Shown: piece after piece, positions 31,046 to 39,508 of the stretch | Numbering within the stretch: position 1 is the stretch's first letter | Layout of the letters: every line of letters begins with the position of its first letter | Assembly: GCA_016195325.1 (NCBI GenBank) | Contig: JACPZX010000027.1 | Location: 1 to 49,223, forward strand | Origin: Acidobacteriota bacterium | GTDB lineage: Bacteria > Acidobacteriota > Polarisedimenticolia > JACPZX01 | DNA: 49,223 bases | Direction of reading: 5' to 3' | Program-made: the position numbers and the translations under genes | The notes under the pieces: model-generated | Database searches by the model: none | The model's input: only the letters and a program-made list of their open reading frames with translations | What the model was told of the DNA's origin: nothing

Positions 31046-31741
31046 TCAGGCGACCTCGAGCGCGGCGGTGTCGATGCGGAGGCTCGGGCTCATCGTGGTG
31101 GACATGTAGACCGACCTCAGGTACTTCCCCTTCGCCGTCGCCGGCTTCGCGCGGAGCACGGCGCTGACGAAGGCCTTCGTGTTCTCGATGAGCCGCTTCT
31201 CGTCGAACGAGATCTTGCCTACCGGGGAGTGGATGATGGCCGTCTTGTCGACGCGGAACTCGAGGCGGCCGGCCTTGATCTCGCTGACCGCCTTCGTGAC
31301 GTCCTGCGTCACCGTCCCGGCCTTCGGGTTGGGCATCAGCCCCTTCGGGCCGAGGACCTTCCCGAGCTTGCCGACGTCCTTCATCATGTCGGGGGTGGCG
31401 ATCACGGCGTCGAAGTCGACCCATCCTCCCTGAATCTTCTCGACGATCTCCTTGCCGCCGACGATGTCCGCGCCCGCCGCCTCGGCCTCCTTCATCTTCT
31501 CGCCGGAGGTGATCACGAGGACCTTCTTCGACTTCCCCGTGCCGTGCGGGAGGACGACCGTGCCGCGGACCATCTGGTCGGCGTGCTTGGGGTCGACCCC
31601 GAGGAGCAGGGCGATCTCGACCGTCTGGTCGAACTTCGTCGCGGGCATCTTCTTGAGGAGGGGGACGGCCTCCTCGATCGCGTACGGGCGCGACTCGACC
31701 AGCTTGGCCGCCGCCTTGTACTTCTTTCCGTGTGCTGCCAT
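31046..31741 (-). CDS. rplA: 50S ribosomal protein L1
   Basis: L1-stalk protein that guides E-site tRNA release and acts as a translational repressor in several bacteria. Features include [59 protein letters not shown] and [17 protein letters not shown]. Length 231 aa is normal. The 84-bp spacer from rplK holds three perfect inverted repeats. Confidence 0.97.
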   Translation of the reverse strand: MAAHGKKYKAAAKLVESRPYAIEEAVPLLKKMPATKFDQTVEIALLLGVDPKHADQMVRGTVVLPHGTGKSKKVLVITSGEKMKEAEAAGADIVGGKEIVEKIQGGWVDFDAVIATPDMMKDVGKLGKVLGPKGLMPNPKAGTVTQDVTKAVSEIKAGRLEFRVDKTAIIHSPVGKISFDEKRLIENTKAFVSAVLRAKPATAKGKYLRSVYMSTTMSPSLRIDTAALEVA

Positions 31742-31759
31742 GGCGTTGCTCCGTTCAGT

Positions 31760-31835
31760 CCGGTCCGGACCGGGCCGGTGGCGATGTCTGGTCCCCGCCG
31801 ACGCGGGGGGTGAAGTTGGCCCCCGCTAAGCGGGG
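31760..31835. repeat. Three perfect inverted repeats in the rplK-rplA spacer
   Basis: CCGGTCCGGACCGG (31760-31773) is a 14-bp palindrome. CCCCGC-4nt-GCGGGG (31793-31808) and CCCCGC-3nt-GCGGGG (31821-31835) are hairpins with identical 6-bp arms. The last contains the rplK stop codon (TAG at 31828-31826). No U-tract follows on the minus strand. They may be mRNA-processing or regulatory structures; the function is unknown. Confidence 0.6.
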
Positions 31836-32254
31836 ACGATATCGACGCCCATGCTGCGCGCGGTGCCGCGCACGATCTGCTTGGCCGCCTCGAGGTCGTA
31901 GCAGTTGAGGTCGGGCATCTTCTGCTTCGCGATCTCCTCGAGCTGCTTCTCGGTGATCTTCCCCACCTTGTCCTTGTTCGGCGCGCCCGAGCCCTTCGCG
32001 AGCCCCGCGACCTTCTTGATGAGGATCGAGGCGGGCGGCGTCTTCGTGATGAAGGTGTAGGAGCGATCCTGGAAGACGGTGATCACCACGGGGATGATCA
32101 TCCCGTCCTCTTTGGCCGTGCGCGCGTTGAACGCCTTGCAGAAATCCATGATGTTCAGGCCGTGCTGCCCGAGCGCCGGGCCCACCGGGGGGGCCGGAGT
32201 CGCCTTCCCGCCGGGGATGTGCAGCTTGATGAATCCGGTGACCTTCTTCGCCAT
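31826..32254 (-). CDS. rplK: 50S ribosomal protein L11
   Basis: Protein of the GTPase-associated centre, needed for RelA activation and the target area of thiostrepton. Features are [33 protein letters not shown] and the RNA-binding domain ending with a segment that includes [15 protein letters not shown]. Length 142 aa is normal. It lies 11 bp after nusG. Confidence 0.98.
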   Translation of the reverse strand: MAKKVTGFIKLHIPGGKATPAPPVGPALGQHGLNIMDFCKAFNARTAKEDGMIIPVVITVFQDRSYTFITKTPPASILIKKVAGLAKGSGAPNKDKVGKITEKQLEEIAKQKMPDLNCYDLEAAKQIVRGTARSMGVDIVPA

Positions 32255-32265
32255 TCAGATACCTC

Positions 32266-32796
32266 TCAGGTCTTCTCGACTTGCAGGAAGTCCAGTTCGA
32301 CGGGCGTCGAGCGGCCGAAGATCGTCACCATGACCTTCAGCGTGTTCTTGTCCGCGTTCACGTCCTCGACGGAGCCGGTGAAGTTGCTGAAGGGGCCGTC
32401 GACGATGCGGACGTGCTCGCCTTCCTTGAAAACGAACTTCGGCTTGGGCTTCTCCTGGGAGACGACGACCTGGTTGATGATCCGGTCGACCTCTTCCTGG
32501 CTGAGCGGGCTGGGGGAGTTCCCGGAGCCGACGAAGCCGGTGACCTTCGGGGTGTTCTTCACCACGTGCCACGCGTGGTCCGACATCTCCATGTTGACGA
32601 GGATGTACCCCGGGAAAAACTTCTTGGAGCTGACGACCTTCTTCCCGTCGCGCATCTCGACGACCTCTTCGGTGGGGATGAGGATGTCGCCGATGGTCTC
32701 CTGCATGCCGAGCGCCTCCGAGCGCTGGCGCAGGCTCTCCTTCACCTTCTGCTCGAATCCCGAGTAGGTGTGAATGATGTACCACTTCTTCGTCAT
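32266..32796 (-). CDS. nusG: Transcription termination/antitermination protein NusG
   Basis: Elongation factor that binds RNA polymerase through its N-terminal NGN domain ([38 protein letters not shown]) and contacts Rho or S10 through the C-terminal KOW domain ([20 protein letters not shown]). Length 176 aa is normal. It lies between secE and rplK, the near-universal bacterial order. Confidence 0.97.
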   Translation of the reverse strand: MTKKWYIIHTYSGFEQKVKESLRQRSEALGMQETIGDILIPTEEVVEMRDGKKVVSSKKFFPGYILVNMEMSDHAWHVVKNTPKVTGFVGSGNSPSPLSQEEVDRIINQVVVSQEKPKPKFVFKEGEHVRIVDGPFSNFTGSVEDVNADKNTLKVMVTIFGRSTPVELDFLQVEKT

Positions 32797-32807
32797 TGAG
32801 GACCGCC

Positions 32808-33023
32808 CTAGTGCTTGAAGAGCCCGAGGACCGCGTCGAGGCCCCGCGAGAGTCCGACGTCGACGATCCAGAGAAAGAGGGCGAAGATGAAGACCGTGAT
32901 GATGACCACGGTCGTCGTCCCCTGCACCTCCTTGGGGGCCGGCCAGGTGGTGCGCTTGAGCTCCGCCTGGACCTCTTTCAGGAAATCGATCGCCTGCTTG
33001 AATGCGTCTTTGAGCCGGTTCAC
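32808..33023 (-). CDS. secE: Protein translocase subunit SecE
   Basis: Single-spanning clamp of the SecYEG channel. The 71-aa protein has the conserved amphipathic helix ([20 protein letters not shown]) followed by one transmembrane segment ([20 protein letters not shown]), the short form of SecE. The start is GTG at 33023 with a GGGGAA site upstream. It lies between tRNA-Trp and nusG. Confidence 0.95.
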   Translation of the reverse strand: MNRLKDAFKQAIDFLKEVQAELKRTTWPAPKEVQGTTTVVIITVFIFALFLWIVDVGLSRGLDAVLGLFKH

Positions 33024-33111
33024 GTTCGTTCCCCGCGATGCATCACCACCTCAGGCCCCGCTTCCGGCACGCCGCGTCCGCTCCGCCCTCACGCGCCGGC
33101 GCGTTCGAGGC

Positions 33112-33189
33112 TGGCGGGCCAGGAGGGATTCGAACCCCCAGCATCCGGTTTTGGAGACCGGCGCTCTAACCAATTAGAGCTACTGACCC
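33112..33189 (-). tRNA. trnW: tRNA-Trp (anticodon CCA)
   Basis: The acceptor stem GGGTCAG pairs with CTGGCCC (one G-U pair). The D arm, an anticodon stem with loop CTCCAAA, and the T arm with GGTTCGAATCC are intact. CCA is encoded. It lies between rpmG and secE, a frequent position for tRNA-Trp in bacteria. Confidence 0.95.
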
Positions 33190-33208
33190 GCGGCCGTTCC
33201 CCGTCCCG

Positions 33209-33358
33209 TCACTTGACCTCTTTATGAACGATGTGGCCCCGGCAGGAGCGGCAGAACTTCTTCGTCTCGAGCCGCTCGGTGTGCTTGCGCATGTTCTTGG
33301 TCGTCGAGTAGTTCCGGCGCTTGCACGTCGTGCACTGAAGCTGAATGATCTCTCGCAT
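33209..33358 (-). CDS. rpmG: 50S ribosomal protein L33, zinc-binding form
   Basis: A 49-residue ribosomal protein starting MREIIQLQCTTCKRRNYSTT and ending RSCRGHIVHKEVK. Cys9, Cys12, Cys36 and Cys39 make it the zinc-containing C+ form. The ATG is at 33358 and the TGA at 33211-33209. It lies between tRNA-Thr(GGT) and tRNA-Trp, where E. coli has tufB. Confidence 0.96.
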   Translation of the reverse strand: MREIIQLQCTTCKRRNYSTTKNMRKHTERLETKKFCRSCRGHIVHKEVK

Positions 33359-33419
33359 GCCTCGTCCTATCTCTCTCGCCCGTCCGCCGCGCCGTGGCCA
33401 GCGAGGACGCCGTCGCGGC

Positions 33420-33494
<75 letters not shown>

Positions 33495-33513
33495 CCTCTC
33501 ACCTGTTTCGAAT

Positions 33514-33589
<76 letters not shown>

Positions 33590-33646
33590 CCTGTGTCTTC
33601 ATTGCCGGGATCGCTTTCTCTTGTCAGTCGCGCCGAGTCTCTCGAG

Positions 33647-33732
33647 TGGTGGGGAGAGGAGGATTCGAACCTCCGAAGGCATTCGCCGGCAGATTTACAG
33701 TCTGCTCCCATTGGCCACTCGGGAATCTCCCC
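33647..33732 (-). tRNA. trnY: tRNA-Tyr (anticodon GTA)
   Basis: The acceptor GGGGAGA pairs with TCTCCCC. The anticodon loop is CTGTAAA. A long variable arm (class II) accounts for the 86-nt length. CCA is encoded. It is second in the tRNA cluster. Confidence 0.95.
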
Positions 33733-33826
33733 GTGAAATCGCCGATTCGTTTCTCTCTGAGCCGGGAGGATTCGCGCCCGGTCGCGCAACGTCAGGAAGA
33801 CAGGCCGTTTCGTGGGCCGACATCCC

Positions 33827-33902
33827 TGGAGCTGGCGAAGGGACTCGAACCCCCGGCCTGCTGATTACAAATCAGCTGCTCTACCAGCTGAGCTACGCCA
33901 GC
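33827..33902 (-). tRNA. trnT: tRNA-Thr (anticodon TGT)
   Basis: The acceptor GCTGGCG pairs with CGCCAGC. The anticodon loop is TTTGTAA, the T loop GTTCGAGTC, and CCA is encoded. It is the first transcribed gene of the tRNA cluster, about 8 nt after the predicted transcription start. Confidence 0.95.
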
Positions 33903-33916
33903 TTAGTGAAACGGGC

Positions 33917-33945
33917 ACTCTACACCAGTCCTCGCGGCGTGTAAA
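33917..33945 (-). promoter_or_regulatory. Stable-RNA type promoter of the tRNA-rpmG-secE-nusG-rpl-rpoBC block
   Basis: On the minus strand TTTACA (33945-33940) and TAGAGT (33922-33917) are separated by 17 bp, followed by a GC-rich discriminator (GCCC). The predicted start at about 33910 is 8 nt before tRNA-Thr. The -10 box is identical to that of the rpsL promoter. It lies in the 62-bp gap after rlmB. Confidence 0.8.
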
Positions 33946-33964
33946 GCACATTCTTTGCAACGGA

Positions 33965-34720
33965 TCAACTTCCCTTTCCTGCGCGGTCCTGCCGGAGCGC
34001 TTCATAGAGAACCACCGCGGCCGCAACGGACAGATTCAACGATTCGACCCCCGGCGCCAGCGGGATGGCGATCACCGTGTCGCAGAATTGCCGCACCCGC
34101 GGCCGGAGCCCCTTGGCCTCCCCTCCGATCACAAGCGCCATCCTCCCCGGGTACTCGACCTCGTCCCAGGCGGCGTCTCCCCGGGCGTCGAGCCCGGCGA
34201 CCCAGAAGCCCTGCTCCTTCAACTCGTTGGCGAGGTCGGCGGCGTTCCGGCACCGCGCGACGGGAACCTTCGGCAGGGTACCGGCCGCCGCCCGGGCCGC
34301 CCCGGGGGAAAGCCCCGCAGCTCGGTGCTCGGGGACGATGACCCCGCGAGCCCCCACCGCCGCCGCCGTCCGGATGACCGCGCCCAGGTTTCGCGGGTCC
34401 TCGACGCCGTCGAGGAGAATCAGCCTTCCCTCCGGAGCGCAGGCGCCGACCACCTCCTCGAGCGGCGTGTACGCCGCCGCCGCGGCGGTGGCCGCGACCC
34501 CCTGGTGCCGCGACCCGCCGGCGAGGCGATCGAGGCGGTCCCGGTCGACCTCCTCGATGGGGATTCCCGCGCGCTTCGCCGCGTCGAAGATCTCGCGGAA
34601 GCGCGGCCCCCCTTTTCCTTTCTCGACGAGGATCCGGTTCAGCGTGCGCGCCCCTCCCGCCATCGCCCCGAGGACGGCGTGGATGCCGACGACGATCGAG
34701 TCGTCCCGTGCGTGCGTCAC
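33965..34720 (-). CDS. rlmB: SpoU/TrmH-family 23S rRNA 2-prime-O-methyltransferase (RlmB-like)
   Basis: Predicted SPOUT methyltransferase that would 2-prime-O-methylate rRNA (Gm2251 of 23S if truly RlmB). An N-terminal substrate-binding domain (VVGIHAVLGAM) precedes the SPOUT motifs: NLGAVIRT (111-118), VIGGEAKGL and SLNLSVAAAVVLYEALRQ, which form the knotted SAM site. I chose GTG 34720, overlapping the gltX stop as GTGA, giving 251 aa, normal for RlmB. The frame stays open far upstream, but that only shadows gltX. A tRNA target instead of rRNA cannot be excluded. Confidence 0.88.
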   Translation of the reverse strand: MTHARDDSIVVGIHAVLGAMAGGARTLNRILVEKGKGGPRFREIFDAAKRAGIPIEEVDRDRLDRLAGGSRHQGVAATAAAAAYTPLEEVVGACAPEGRLILLDGVEDPRNLGAVIRTAAAVGARGVIVPEHRAAGLSPGAARAAAGTLPKVPVARCRNAADLANELKEQGFWVAGLDARGDAAWDEVEYPGRMALVIGGEAKGLRPRVRQFCDTVIAIPLAPGVESLNLSVAAAVVLYEALRQDRAGKGS

Positions 34721-36240
34721 GTCGCGCTCCCCCACCCGCGCCCCTCGCGCCAGCCCCGGGCGCGCTCGACGCACCCGGGGACCGCCGGACGGATCCCGAG
34801 CCGCCCCCCCTCCTCGATGAGGGGGACGATCCTGTCGAGCTCGGGCCCGCTCTCCTTCCCGGTGAGGGCGAGCCTCAGAGGGTGGAAGAGCTCGCGCCCC
34901 TTCCGCCCGGTCGCCTTCCCGGCGGCGACCGCGCACCCGCGGAAGACCCCCGGCATCGCGAGGTTTTCCCCCGAGGCGAGCTTCTCGAACGTCGCAACCA
35001 CCGCCGCCTCGACGGGGTCGGGCGCGCTCCCCCCTGCCGACCGGAAGAGGAACTCGACGGCCCCCGGCGCGTCCCTGAGCGTCTCCATCTGGCCGGCGGC
35101 GACGGCGACGGCGCGAGCCCACCAGGCCTCGACGTCGGGATCGCCGGCCGGCCGGCCGGCGGAGTCCTCCCCTCCCGCCTTCAGCCCCCCCGCGGCGAGG
35201 AAGGGGCGCGCGAGATCGAGGAGGCGCCCGGGATCCATCGTCCGGATGTGGTGCGCGTTCAGGAAGGCGAGCTTCTTCGGATCGAAGGTGGCCGCCGATC
35301 CGGAGACGCGGTCGAGCGTGAAGCTGGACGTGAGGGCGTCGAGCGTGAGGATCTCCTCGCCCGACGGGTGCGACCACCCGAGGAGAGCGAGGTAGTTGAC
35401 GAGAGCCTGGGCGACAATCCCCTCCTCGCGGAACTGGGCGACCGAGACCGATCCGTGCCGCTTGTGGAGCCGCGCCCCGTCGGGGCCGACGATCATCGAG
35501 AGGTGGGCGAAGGCGGGGGGCTCGTGCCCCAGGGCGCGGTAGACGAGGATCTGGCGCGGCGTGTTCGAGAGGTGGTCCTCGCCCCGGACGACGTGGGTGA
35601 TCCGCATCGCGATGTCGTCGACGACGACGGCGAAGTTGTAGGCCGGGCGGGCGTCCGAGCGGACGAGGATCGGATCGCCGATCTGCTCCCACGGAAACTC
35701 CACGCGGCCGCGCACGGCGTCGATGAAGGCGATGTTCCCTTCCGGAACCCGGAACCTGAGCGCGAACGGCTCCCCCGCGGCGGCGCGGCGGCCGGACTCC
35801 CCGGCGGCGACGCCGCGGCACCTTCCGGAGTATCTCGGAGGGAGGCCCGCCGCGCGCTGCGACGCGCGCTCGGCCTCGATCGCCCCGACCGGGCAGAAGC
35901 AGCGGTACGCGTCGCCGGCCGCGAGGAGCTTCGCGCCGGCGTCGGCGTAGTGCGCCGCGCGATCCGACTGCCGGTACGGGCCCAGAGGCCCGCCGCGATC
36001 CGGCCCCTCGTCCCAGTCGAGGCCGAGCCACCTCAGGTCCTCGTAGATGCGCGCCTCGGCCCCCGCCTCGTTGCGCTCCACGTCGGTGTCCTCGATGCGC
36101 AGGACGAAGGCCCCCCACCGACCGCGGGCGAAGAGCCAGTTGTAGAGCGCGGTCCTGACGTTCCCGACGTGAAGGGAGCCGGTCGGCGACGGGGCGAACC
36201 TCACCCTCACCGGGCCGTCGTCGCGGAGCATCGCGCTCAT
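34717..36240 (-). CDS. gltX: Glutamyl-tRNA synthetase
   Basis: Class I synthetase charging tRNA-Glu. The HIGH-type signature is HVGN at 24-27 (APSPTGSLHVGNVRTALYNW). The GluRS features RIEDTD, the CFC/GRC cysteine region (Cys114, Cys116, Cys141) and VRGEDHLSNTPRQ are present. The KMSKS-type motif reads RLHKR (257-261), where many bacterial enzymes have KLSKR. Length 507 aa is normal. The ATG at 36240 overlaps the ispF stop by 4 bp. Whether it is discriminating or also charges tRNA-Gln cannot be told here. Confidence 0.95.
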   Translation of the reverse strand: MSAMLRDDGPVRVRFAPSPTGSLHVGNVRTALYNWLFARGRWGAFVLRIEDTDVERNEAGAEARIYEDLRWLGLDWDEGPDRGGPLGPYRQSDRAAHYADAGAKLLAAGDAYRCFCPVGAIEAERASQRAAGLPPRYSGRCRGVAAGESGRRAAAGEPFALRFRVPEGNIAFIDAVRGRVEFPWEQIGDPILVRSDARPAYNFAVVVDDIAMRITHVVRGEDHLSNTPRQILVYRALGHEPPAFAHLSMIVGPDGARLHKRHGSVSVAQFREEGIVAQALVNYLALLGWSHPSGEEILTLDALTSSFTLDRVSGSAATFDPKKLAFLNAHHIRTMDPGRLLDLARPFLAAGGLKAGGEDSAGRPAGDPDVEAWWARAVAVAAGQMETLRDAPGAVEFLFRSAGGSAPDPVEAAVVATFEKLASGENLAMPGVFRGCAVAAGKATGRKGRELFHPLRLALTGKESGPELDRIVPLIEEGGRLGIRPAVPGCVERARGWREGRGWGSAT

Positions 36241-36788
36241 CCCCTCCCGGCGCCGCGCCGGACCTGCGCGAGGAGCTTCGAAAGCGCCCCGCGCGAGGCG
36301 ACCAGCGCGATCGCCTGGCAGGCGATCCCCTCCCGTCGACCGAGGGCGCCGAGCCCCTCGGGGCGCGTCGCCTTCACGGAGATCCGGCTGGCGTCGACGT
36401 CGAGCGCCCCCGCCAGGCGCTCGCGCATCAGCGCGACGTGGGGCGCGATCTTCGGCTCCTCCGTCACGACGATCGAGTCGACGTTCGCGATCCTGAACCC
36501 CTCGCGCGCCGCCATCGCCGCGCACTCCCCGAGGAGCCTCAGGGACGAGATTCCCCGGTAGCGCGGATCGGTGTCGGGGAAGTGGGCGCCGAGGTCGCCG
36601 AGGGCGAGGGCCCCGAGGAGGGCGTCGCCGATCGCGTGCGCGAGCGCGTCGGCGTCGGAGTGGCCGGCGAGCCCCCTCGGGTGCGGAATCGTCACGCCGC
36701 CGAGGACGAGCGGTCGCGCGGCGGCGGCGTCGGCGAAGGGGTGGACGTCGTAGCCGAGGCCGACTCGGAATCCCGTGGGAATGTTCAT
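36237..36788 (-). CDS. ispF: 2-C-methyl-D-erythritol 2,4-cyclodiphosphate synthase
   Basis: MEP-pathway enzyme that releases CMP to form MEcPP. Zinc ligands Asp14 and His16 (GYDVHPF) and His51 (LAHAIGDALLG) are present, with GHSDADAL, FPDTDP and VKATRPEGLGALGRREGIAC. I chose ATG 36788, with GGAGGAG 5 nt upstream, giving 183 aa. The frame is open a further 12 codons. It lies 32 bp after ispD; the two are separate genes, not the IspDF fusion seen in some bacteria. Confidence 0.96.
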   Translation of the reverse strand: MNIPTGFRVGLGYDVHPFADAAAARPLVLGGVTIPHPRGLAGHSDADALAHAIGDALLGALALGDLGAHFPDTDPRYRGISSLRLLGECAAMAAREGFRIANVDSIVVTEEPKIAPHVALMRERLAGALDVDASRISVKATRPEGLGALGRREGIACQAIALVASRGALSKLLAQVRRGAGRG

Positions 36789-36820
36789 GCTGGCTCCTCC
36801 GGATCGGCCCGGGCCGGGCG

Positions 36821-37537
36821 TCACTTCGGTCCGCGCATGAAGGCGCGAAGCCTCACGACATCGGCTCGGGTCGTCACCTTGAACGTCTGCGGATCACCGT
36901 CGACGACCGTGACCGGCATCCCCGCCGCCTCGACGAGCGACGCGTCGTCGCTCGCGTCGAGCCGCCGGCGGCGCGCGACGGCGTACGCGCGCCTCAGCCA
37001 CTCGGCGCGGAACCCCTGGGGCGTCTGGATCAGCCGCAGCGAAGATCGATCGAGCGTGCGCTCGACGCGCCCGGCGACCGAGACCTCCTTCACCGTGTCG
37101 GCCGGCGCGAGGCCGGGGATCGCGGCTCCGTCGCGGAGCGCCGCGCGGACGATGGCCGACACGACCTTCGGGGAGACGAGCGGGCGGGCGGCGTCGTGGA
37201 CGAGCACGAGGACCCCCCGGCCCGCGGGGATGGCGGCGAGGCCCCGCTCCACGCTGTCCTGCCTCCTCCGGCCGCCGGCGACGACGGCGACGAGCCTCCT
37301 GTGCCGTGCCATCAGGCGGGAGGCGGAGCGCACGCGCGACGCGGGGACGACCGCGACGACGGCGTCGACGTCGGGGTGCCGCGCCAGGCGCGAGATGGCG
37401 TGATCGAGGAGCGTGCGGCCTCCCGCCTTCAGGAACTGCTTGGGGACGGATCCGCCGACGCGCGTGCCGCTGCCGGCGGCGGCGACGATGGCGACGACGG
37501 GGCGCCGCGGGGCCGTTCTCGACGCGCGCCGGGGCAT
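36821..37537 (-). CDS. ispD: 2-C-methyl-D-erythritol 4-phosphate cytidylyltransferase
   Basis: MEP-pathway enzyme forming CDP-ME from MEP and CTP. The nucleotide-binding loop AAAGSGTRVGGSVPKQFL (about 19-36) and the motifs GGRRRQDSV, VHDAARPLVS, DTVKEV, QTPQGF and DDASLVE are all present. It has an Arg-rich N-terminus (MPRRASRTAPRRP). Length 238 aa is normal. It lies 21 bp after frr and upstream of ispF, so the MEP pathway is inferred for this organism. Confidence 0.95.
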   Translation of the reverse strand: MPRRASRTAPRRPVVAIVAAAGSGTRVGGSVPKQFLKAGGRTLLDHAISRLARHPDVDAVVAVVPASRVRSASRLMARHRRLVAVVAGGRRRQDSVERGLAAIPAGRGVLVLVHDAARPLVSPKVVSAIVRAALRDGAAIPGLAPADTVKEVSVAGRVERTLDRSSLRLIQTPQGFRAEWLRRAYAVARRRRLDASDDASLVEAAGMPVTVVDGDPQTFKVTTRADVVRLRAFMRGPK

Positions 37538-37558
37538 CGTGAGCGGGCCGGACGCTCC

Positions 37559-38116
37559 TCAGACTTCGAGGAGGTCCTTCTCCTTGTGCTTGACCATCTC
37601 GTCGATGATCTGGATGTGCTTGTCGGTGAGCTTCTGCACCTGGTCGAGCCCGCGCTTTTCGTCATCCTCGGAGATCGACTTGTCCTTGAGGAGCTTCTTC
37701 GCGGCCTCGTTCGCGTCGCGCCGGATCTGACGGATGTGGGTGCGCTCCTCCTCCCCCATGTGATCGACTTTCTTCACGAACTCCTTGCGGCGCTCCTCGG
37801 TCAGCGGGGGGATCGGGATCTTCACGACCTTGCCGTCGTTGTTCGGGTTGAGGCCGAGATTTCCCGCCCGGATGGCCTTCTCGATCGCCGGCACCATCGT
37901 GGCGTCCCAGGGCTGCGCGACGATGAGCGTCGGGTCGGGGATCGAGAGGCTCGCCACCTGGTTGAGCGGCGTCTGCGTCCCGTAGTAATCCACCGTGACC
38001 CCGTCGAGGATCGCGAGCGACGCCCGGCCCGTCCGGATCGTGGCCAGCGCGTGCCGGGCGAACTCGAGGCGGTCCTTCATCTTCTTCTCGGTTGACGCGA
38101 GGAGATCCTTCAGCAT
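37559..38116 (-). CDS. frr: Ribosome recycling factor
   Basis: Splits the post-termination ribosome together with EF-G. Features are RTGRASLAILDGVTVDYYGT, TPLNQVASLSIPDP, IEKAIRAGNLGLNPNNDGK and IPIPPLTEERRKEFVKKV, with a coiled-coil C-terminus. Length 185 aa is normal. It follows pyrH by 1 bp, in the common rpsB-tsf-pyrH-frr order. Confidence 0.97.
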   Translation of the reverse strand: MLKDLLASTEKKMKDRLEFARHALATIRTGRASLAILDGVTVDYYGTQTPLNQVASLSIPDPTLIVAQPWDATMVPAIEKAIRAGNLGLNPNNDGKVVKIPIPPLTEERRKEFVKKVDHMGEEERTHIRQIRRDANEAAKKLLKDKSISEDDEKRGLDQVQKLTDKHIQIIDEMVKHKEKDLLEV

Positions 38117-38117
38117 C

Positions 38118-38840
38118 CTAGCCTCCGACCGTGGAGCCGACCGGCTCGCCGAGGATGACCCTTCGGATGTTGCCCGGCCGGTTCATGTTGAAGACGACGA
38201 TCTTCATGTCGTTGTCCATGCAGAGGGAGATCGCGGTGGTGTCCATCACCTTCAGTCCCCGCTCGAGGACCTGCAGGTACGTCAGGCGATCGTAGCGGAC
38301 GGCCTTCGGATCCTTCTCGGGGTCGGCGGAGTAGACGCCGTCGACGCGCGTGGCCTTGAGGAGGATGTCGGCCTTCACCTCCATCGCTCGGAGCGCGGCG
38401 GCCGAGTCGGTCGTGAAGTACGGATTGCCCGTGCCCGCGGCGATGATGATGCAGCGCCCCTTCTCGAGGTGCCGCATGGCCCGGCGGCGGATGTACGGCT
38501 CGGCGACGGCGCGCATCTCGAGGGCCGACATGACGCGCGTCGAGACGTCGCGCTTCTCGAGAGCATCCTGGAGCGCGATCGAGTTGATGACCGTGGCCAG
38601 CATGCCCATGTGGTCGCCGGCGACGCGATCGGTGCCGGACTTCACCGCGTCGAGCCCGCGGAAGATGTTCCCGCCGCCGATCACGAGCGCCATCTGGACG
38701 CCCAGGGCGTGGATCTCGCGGAGCTCGTCCGCGATGCGGTGGACGACGCCTGCGTCGATCCCGAAGCCCTGCGCGCCCATGAGGGCCTCGCCGCTCAGCT
38801 TGAGGAGAACTCGCTTGTACGCCGGAGTGGCGTCGCTCAT
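38118..38840 (-). CDS. pyrH: Uridylate kinase (UMP kinase)
   Basis: Hexameric bacterial UMP kinase of the amino-acid-kinase fold, phosphorylating UMP to UDP. Features are [15 protein letters not shown] (8-22), [30 protein letters not shown] and [20 protein letters not shown] chose ATG 38840 (240 aa). The frame continues upstream through the tsf end without homology. It lies 14 bp after tsf. Confidence 0.96.
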   Translation of the reverse strand: MSDATPAYKRVLLKLSGEALMGAQGFGIDAGVVHRIADELREIHALGVQMALVIGGGNIFRGLDAVKSGTDRVAGDHMGMLATVINSIALQDALEKRDVSTRVMSALEMRAVAEPYIRRRAMRHLEKGRCIIIAAGTGNPYFTTDSAAALRAMEVKADILLKATRVDGVYSADPEKDPKAVRYDRLTYLQVLERGLKVMDTTAISLCMDNDMKIVVFNMNRPGNIRRVILGEPVGSTVGG

Positions 38841-38854
38841 GGAGGCCTTGAGGC

Positions 38855-39460
38855 TCAGACCTCGGCCCCCTCGCCGAGGACGAAGCGGCAGAAGCGGCGT
38901 ATCCTGATGTTCTCCCCGGTCTTCGAGACCTGCGCGGTGACGAGATCCTGCACCGTCATCGTGGGCTCCTTCACGAACGGCTGCTCGAGAAGGCATGCCT
39001 CCGAGTAGAACTTCTCCATCTTTCCCTCGACGATCTTCTCGAGCACCTTCTCGGGCTTGCCGCTGCGCGCCGCCTGGTCGCGGTAGATCTCACGCTCGCG
39101 ATCGAGGATTTCGGGGGTCACCTCCTCGCGGCTGAGGAAGCGGGGCGCCGACGCCGCGACCTGCATGCCGAGATCCTTCACCAGCTGCTGGAACTCGTCG
39201 GTCCGCGCGACGAAGTCGGTCTCGCAGTTCACCTCGACGAGCACGCCGATCCGTCCGCCCGGGTGGATGTACGACCCGACCAGCCCCTCGCTCGTGGCGC
39301 GGTGCGCGCGCTTGGCGACCGCCGCGAGCCCCTTCTTGCGAAGGATCGCGATCGCCTCGTCGATGTTGCCCTTGGATTCGTTCAGCGCGTCCTTGCACTC
39401 CATCATGCCGGTGCCGGTGCGCTCGCGGAGTTCCTTGACCATTGAAGCGGTGATCTGCAT
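38855..39460 (-). CDS. tsf: Elongation factor Ts
   Basis: Nucleotide-exchange factor for EF-Tu. The N-terminal UBA-like domain ([20 protein letters not shown]) and the core motif [20 protein letters not shown] are clear. At 201 aa it is the short form with one core subdomain, as in Thermus, against about 280 aa in E. coli. It lies 48 bp after rpsB. Confidence 0.97.
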   Translation of the reverse strand: MQITASMVKELRERTGTGMMECKDALNESKGNIDEAIAILRKKGLAAVAKRAHRATSEGLVGSYIHPGGRIGVLVEVNCETDFVARTDEFQQLVKDLGMQVAASAPRFLSREEVTPEILDREREIYRDQAARSGKPEKVLEKIVEGKMEKFYSEACLLEQPFVKEPTMTVQDLVTAQVSKTGENIRIRRFCRFVLGEGAEV

Positions 39461-39508
39461 GGAGCCTCTCTTGGGATGCGTTCATCCGATTCCGGTCGGG
39501 ACTGAAGC

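Noticed and set aside
31042-31048. L10-type leader or attenuator before rplJ, or attenuator between rplL and rpoB
   Set aside because: rplJ starts 1 bp after rplA, and rpoB starts 28 bp after rplL, so no such structure fits.
33965-36118. Long minus-strand frame suggesting a 717-aa fusion ending in the RlmB domain
   Set aside because: The upstream two thirds are gltX read in the wrong frame. A GTG overlapping the gltX stop gives a normal-length RlmB.
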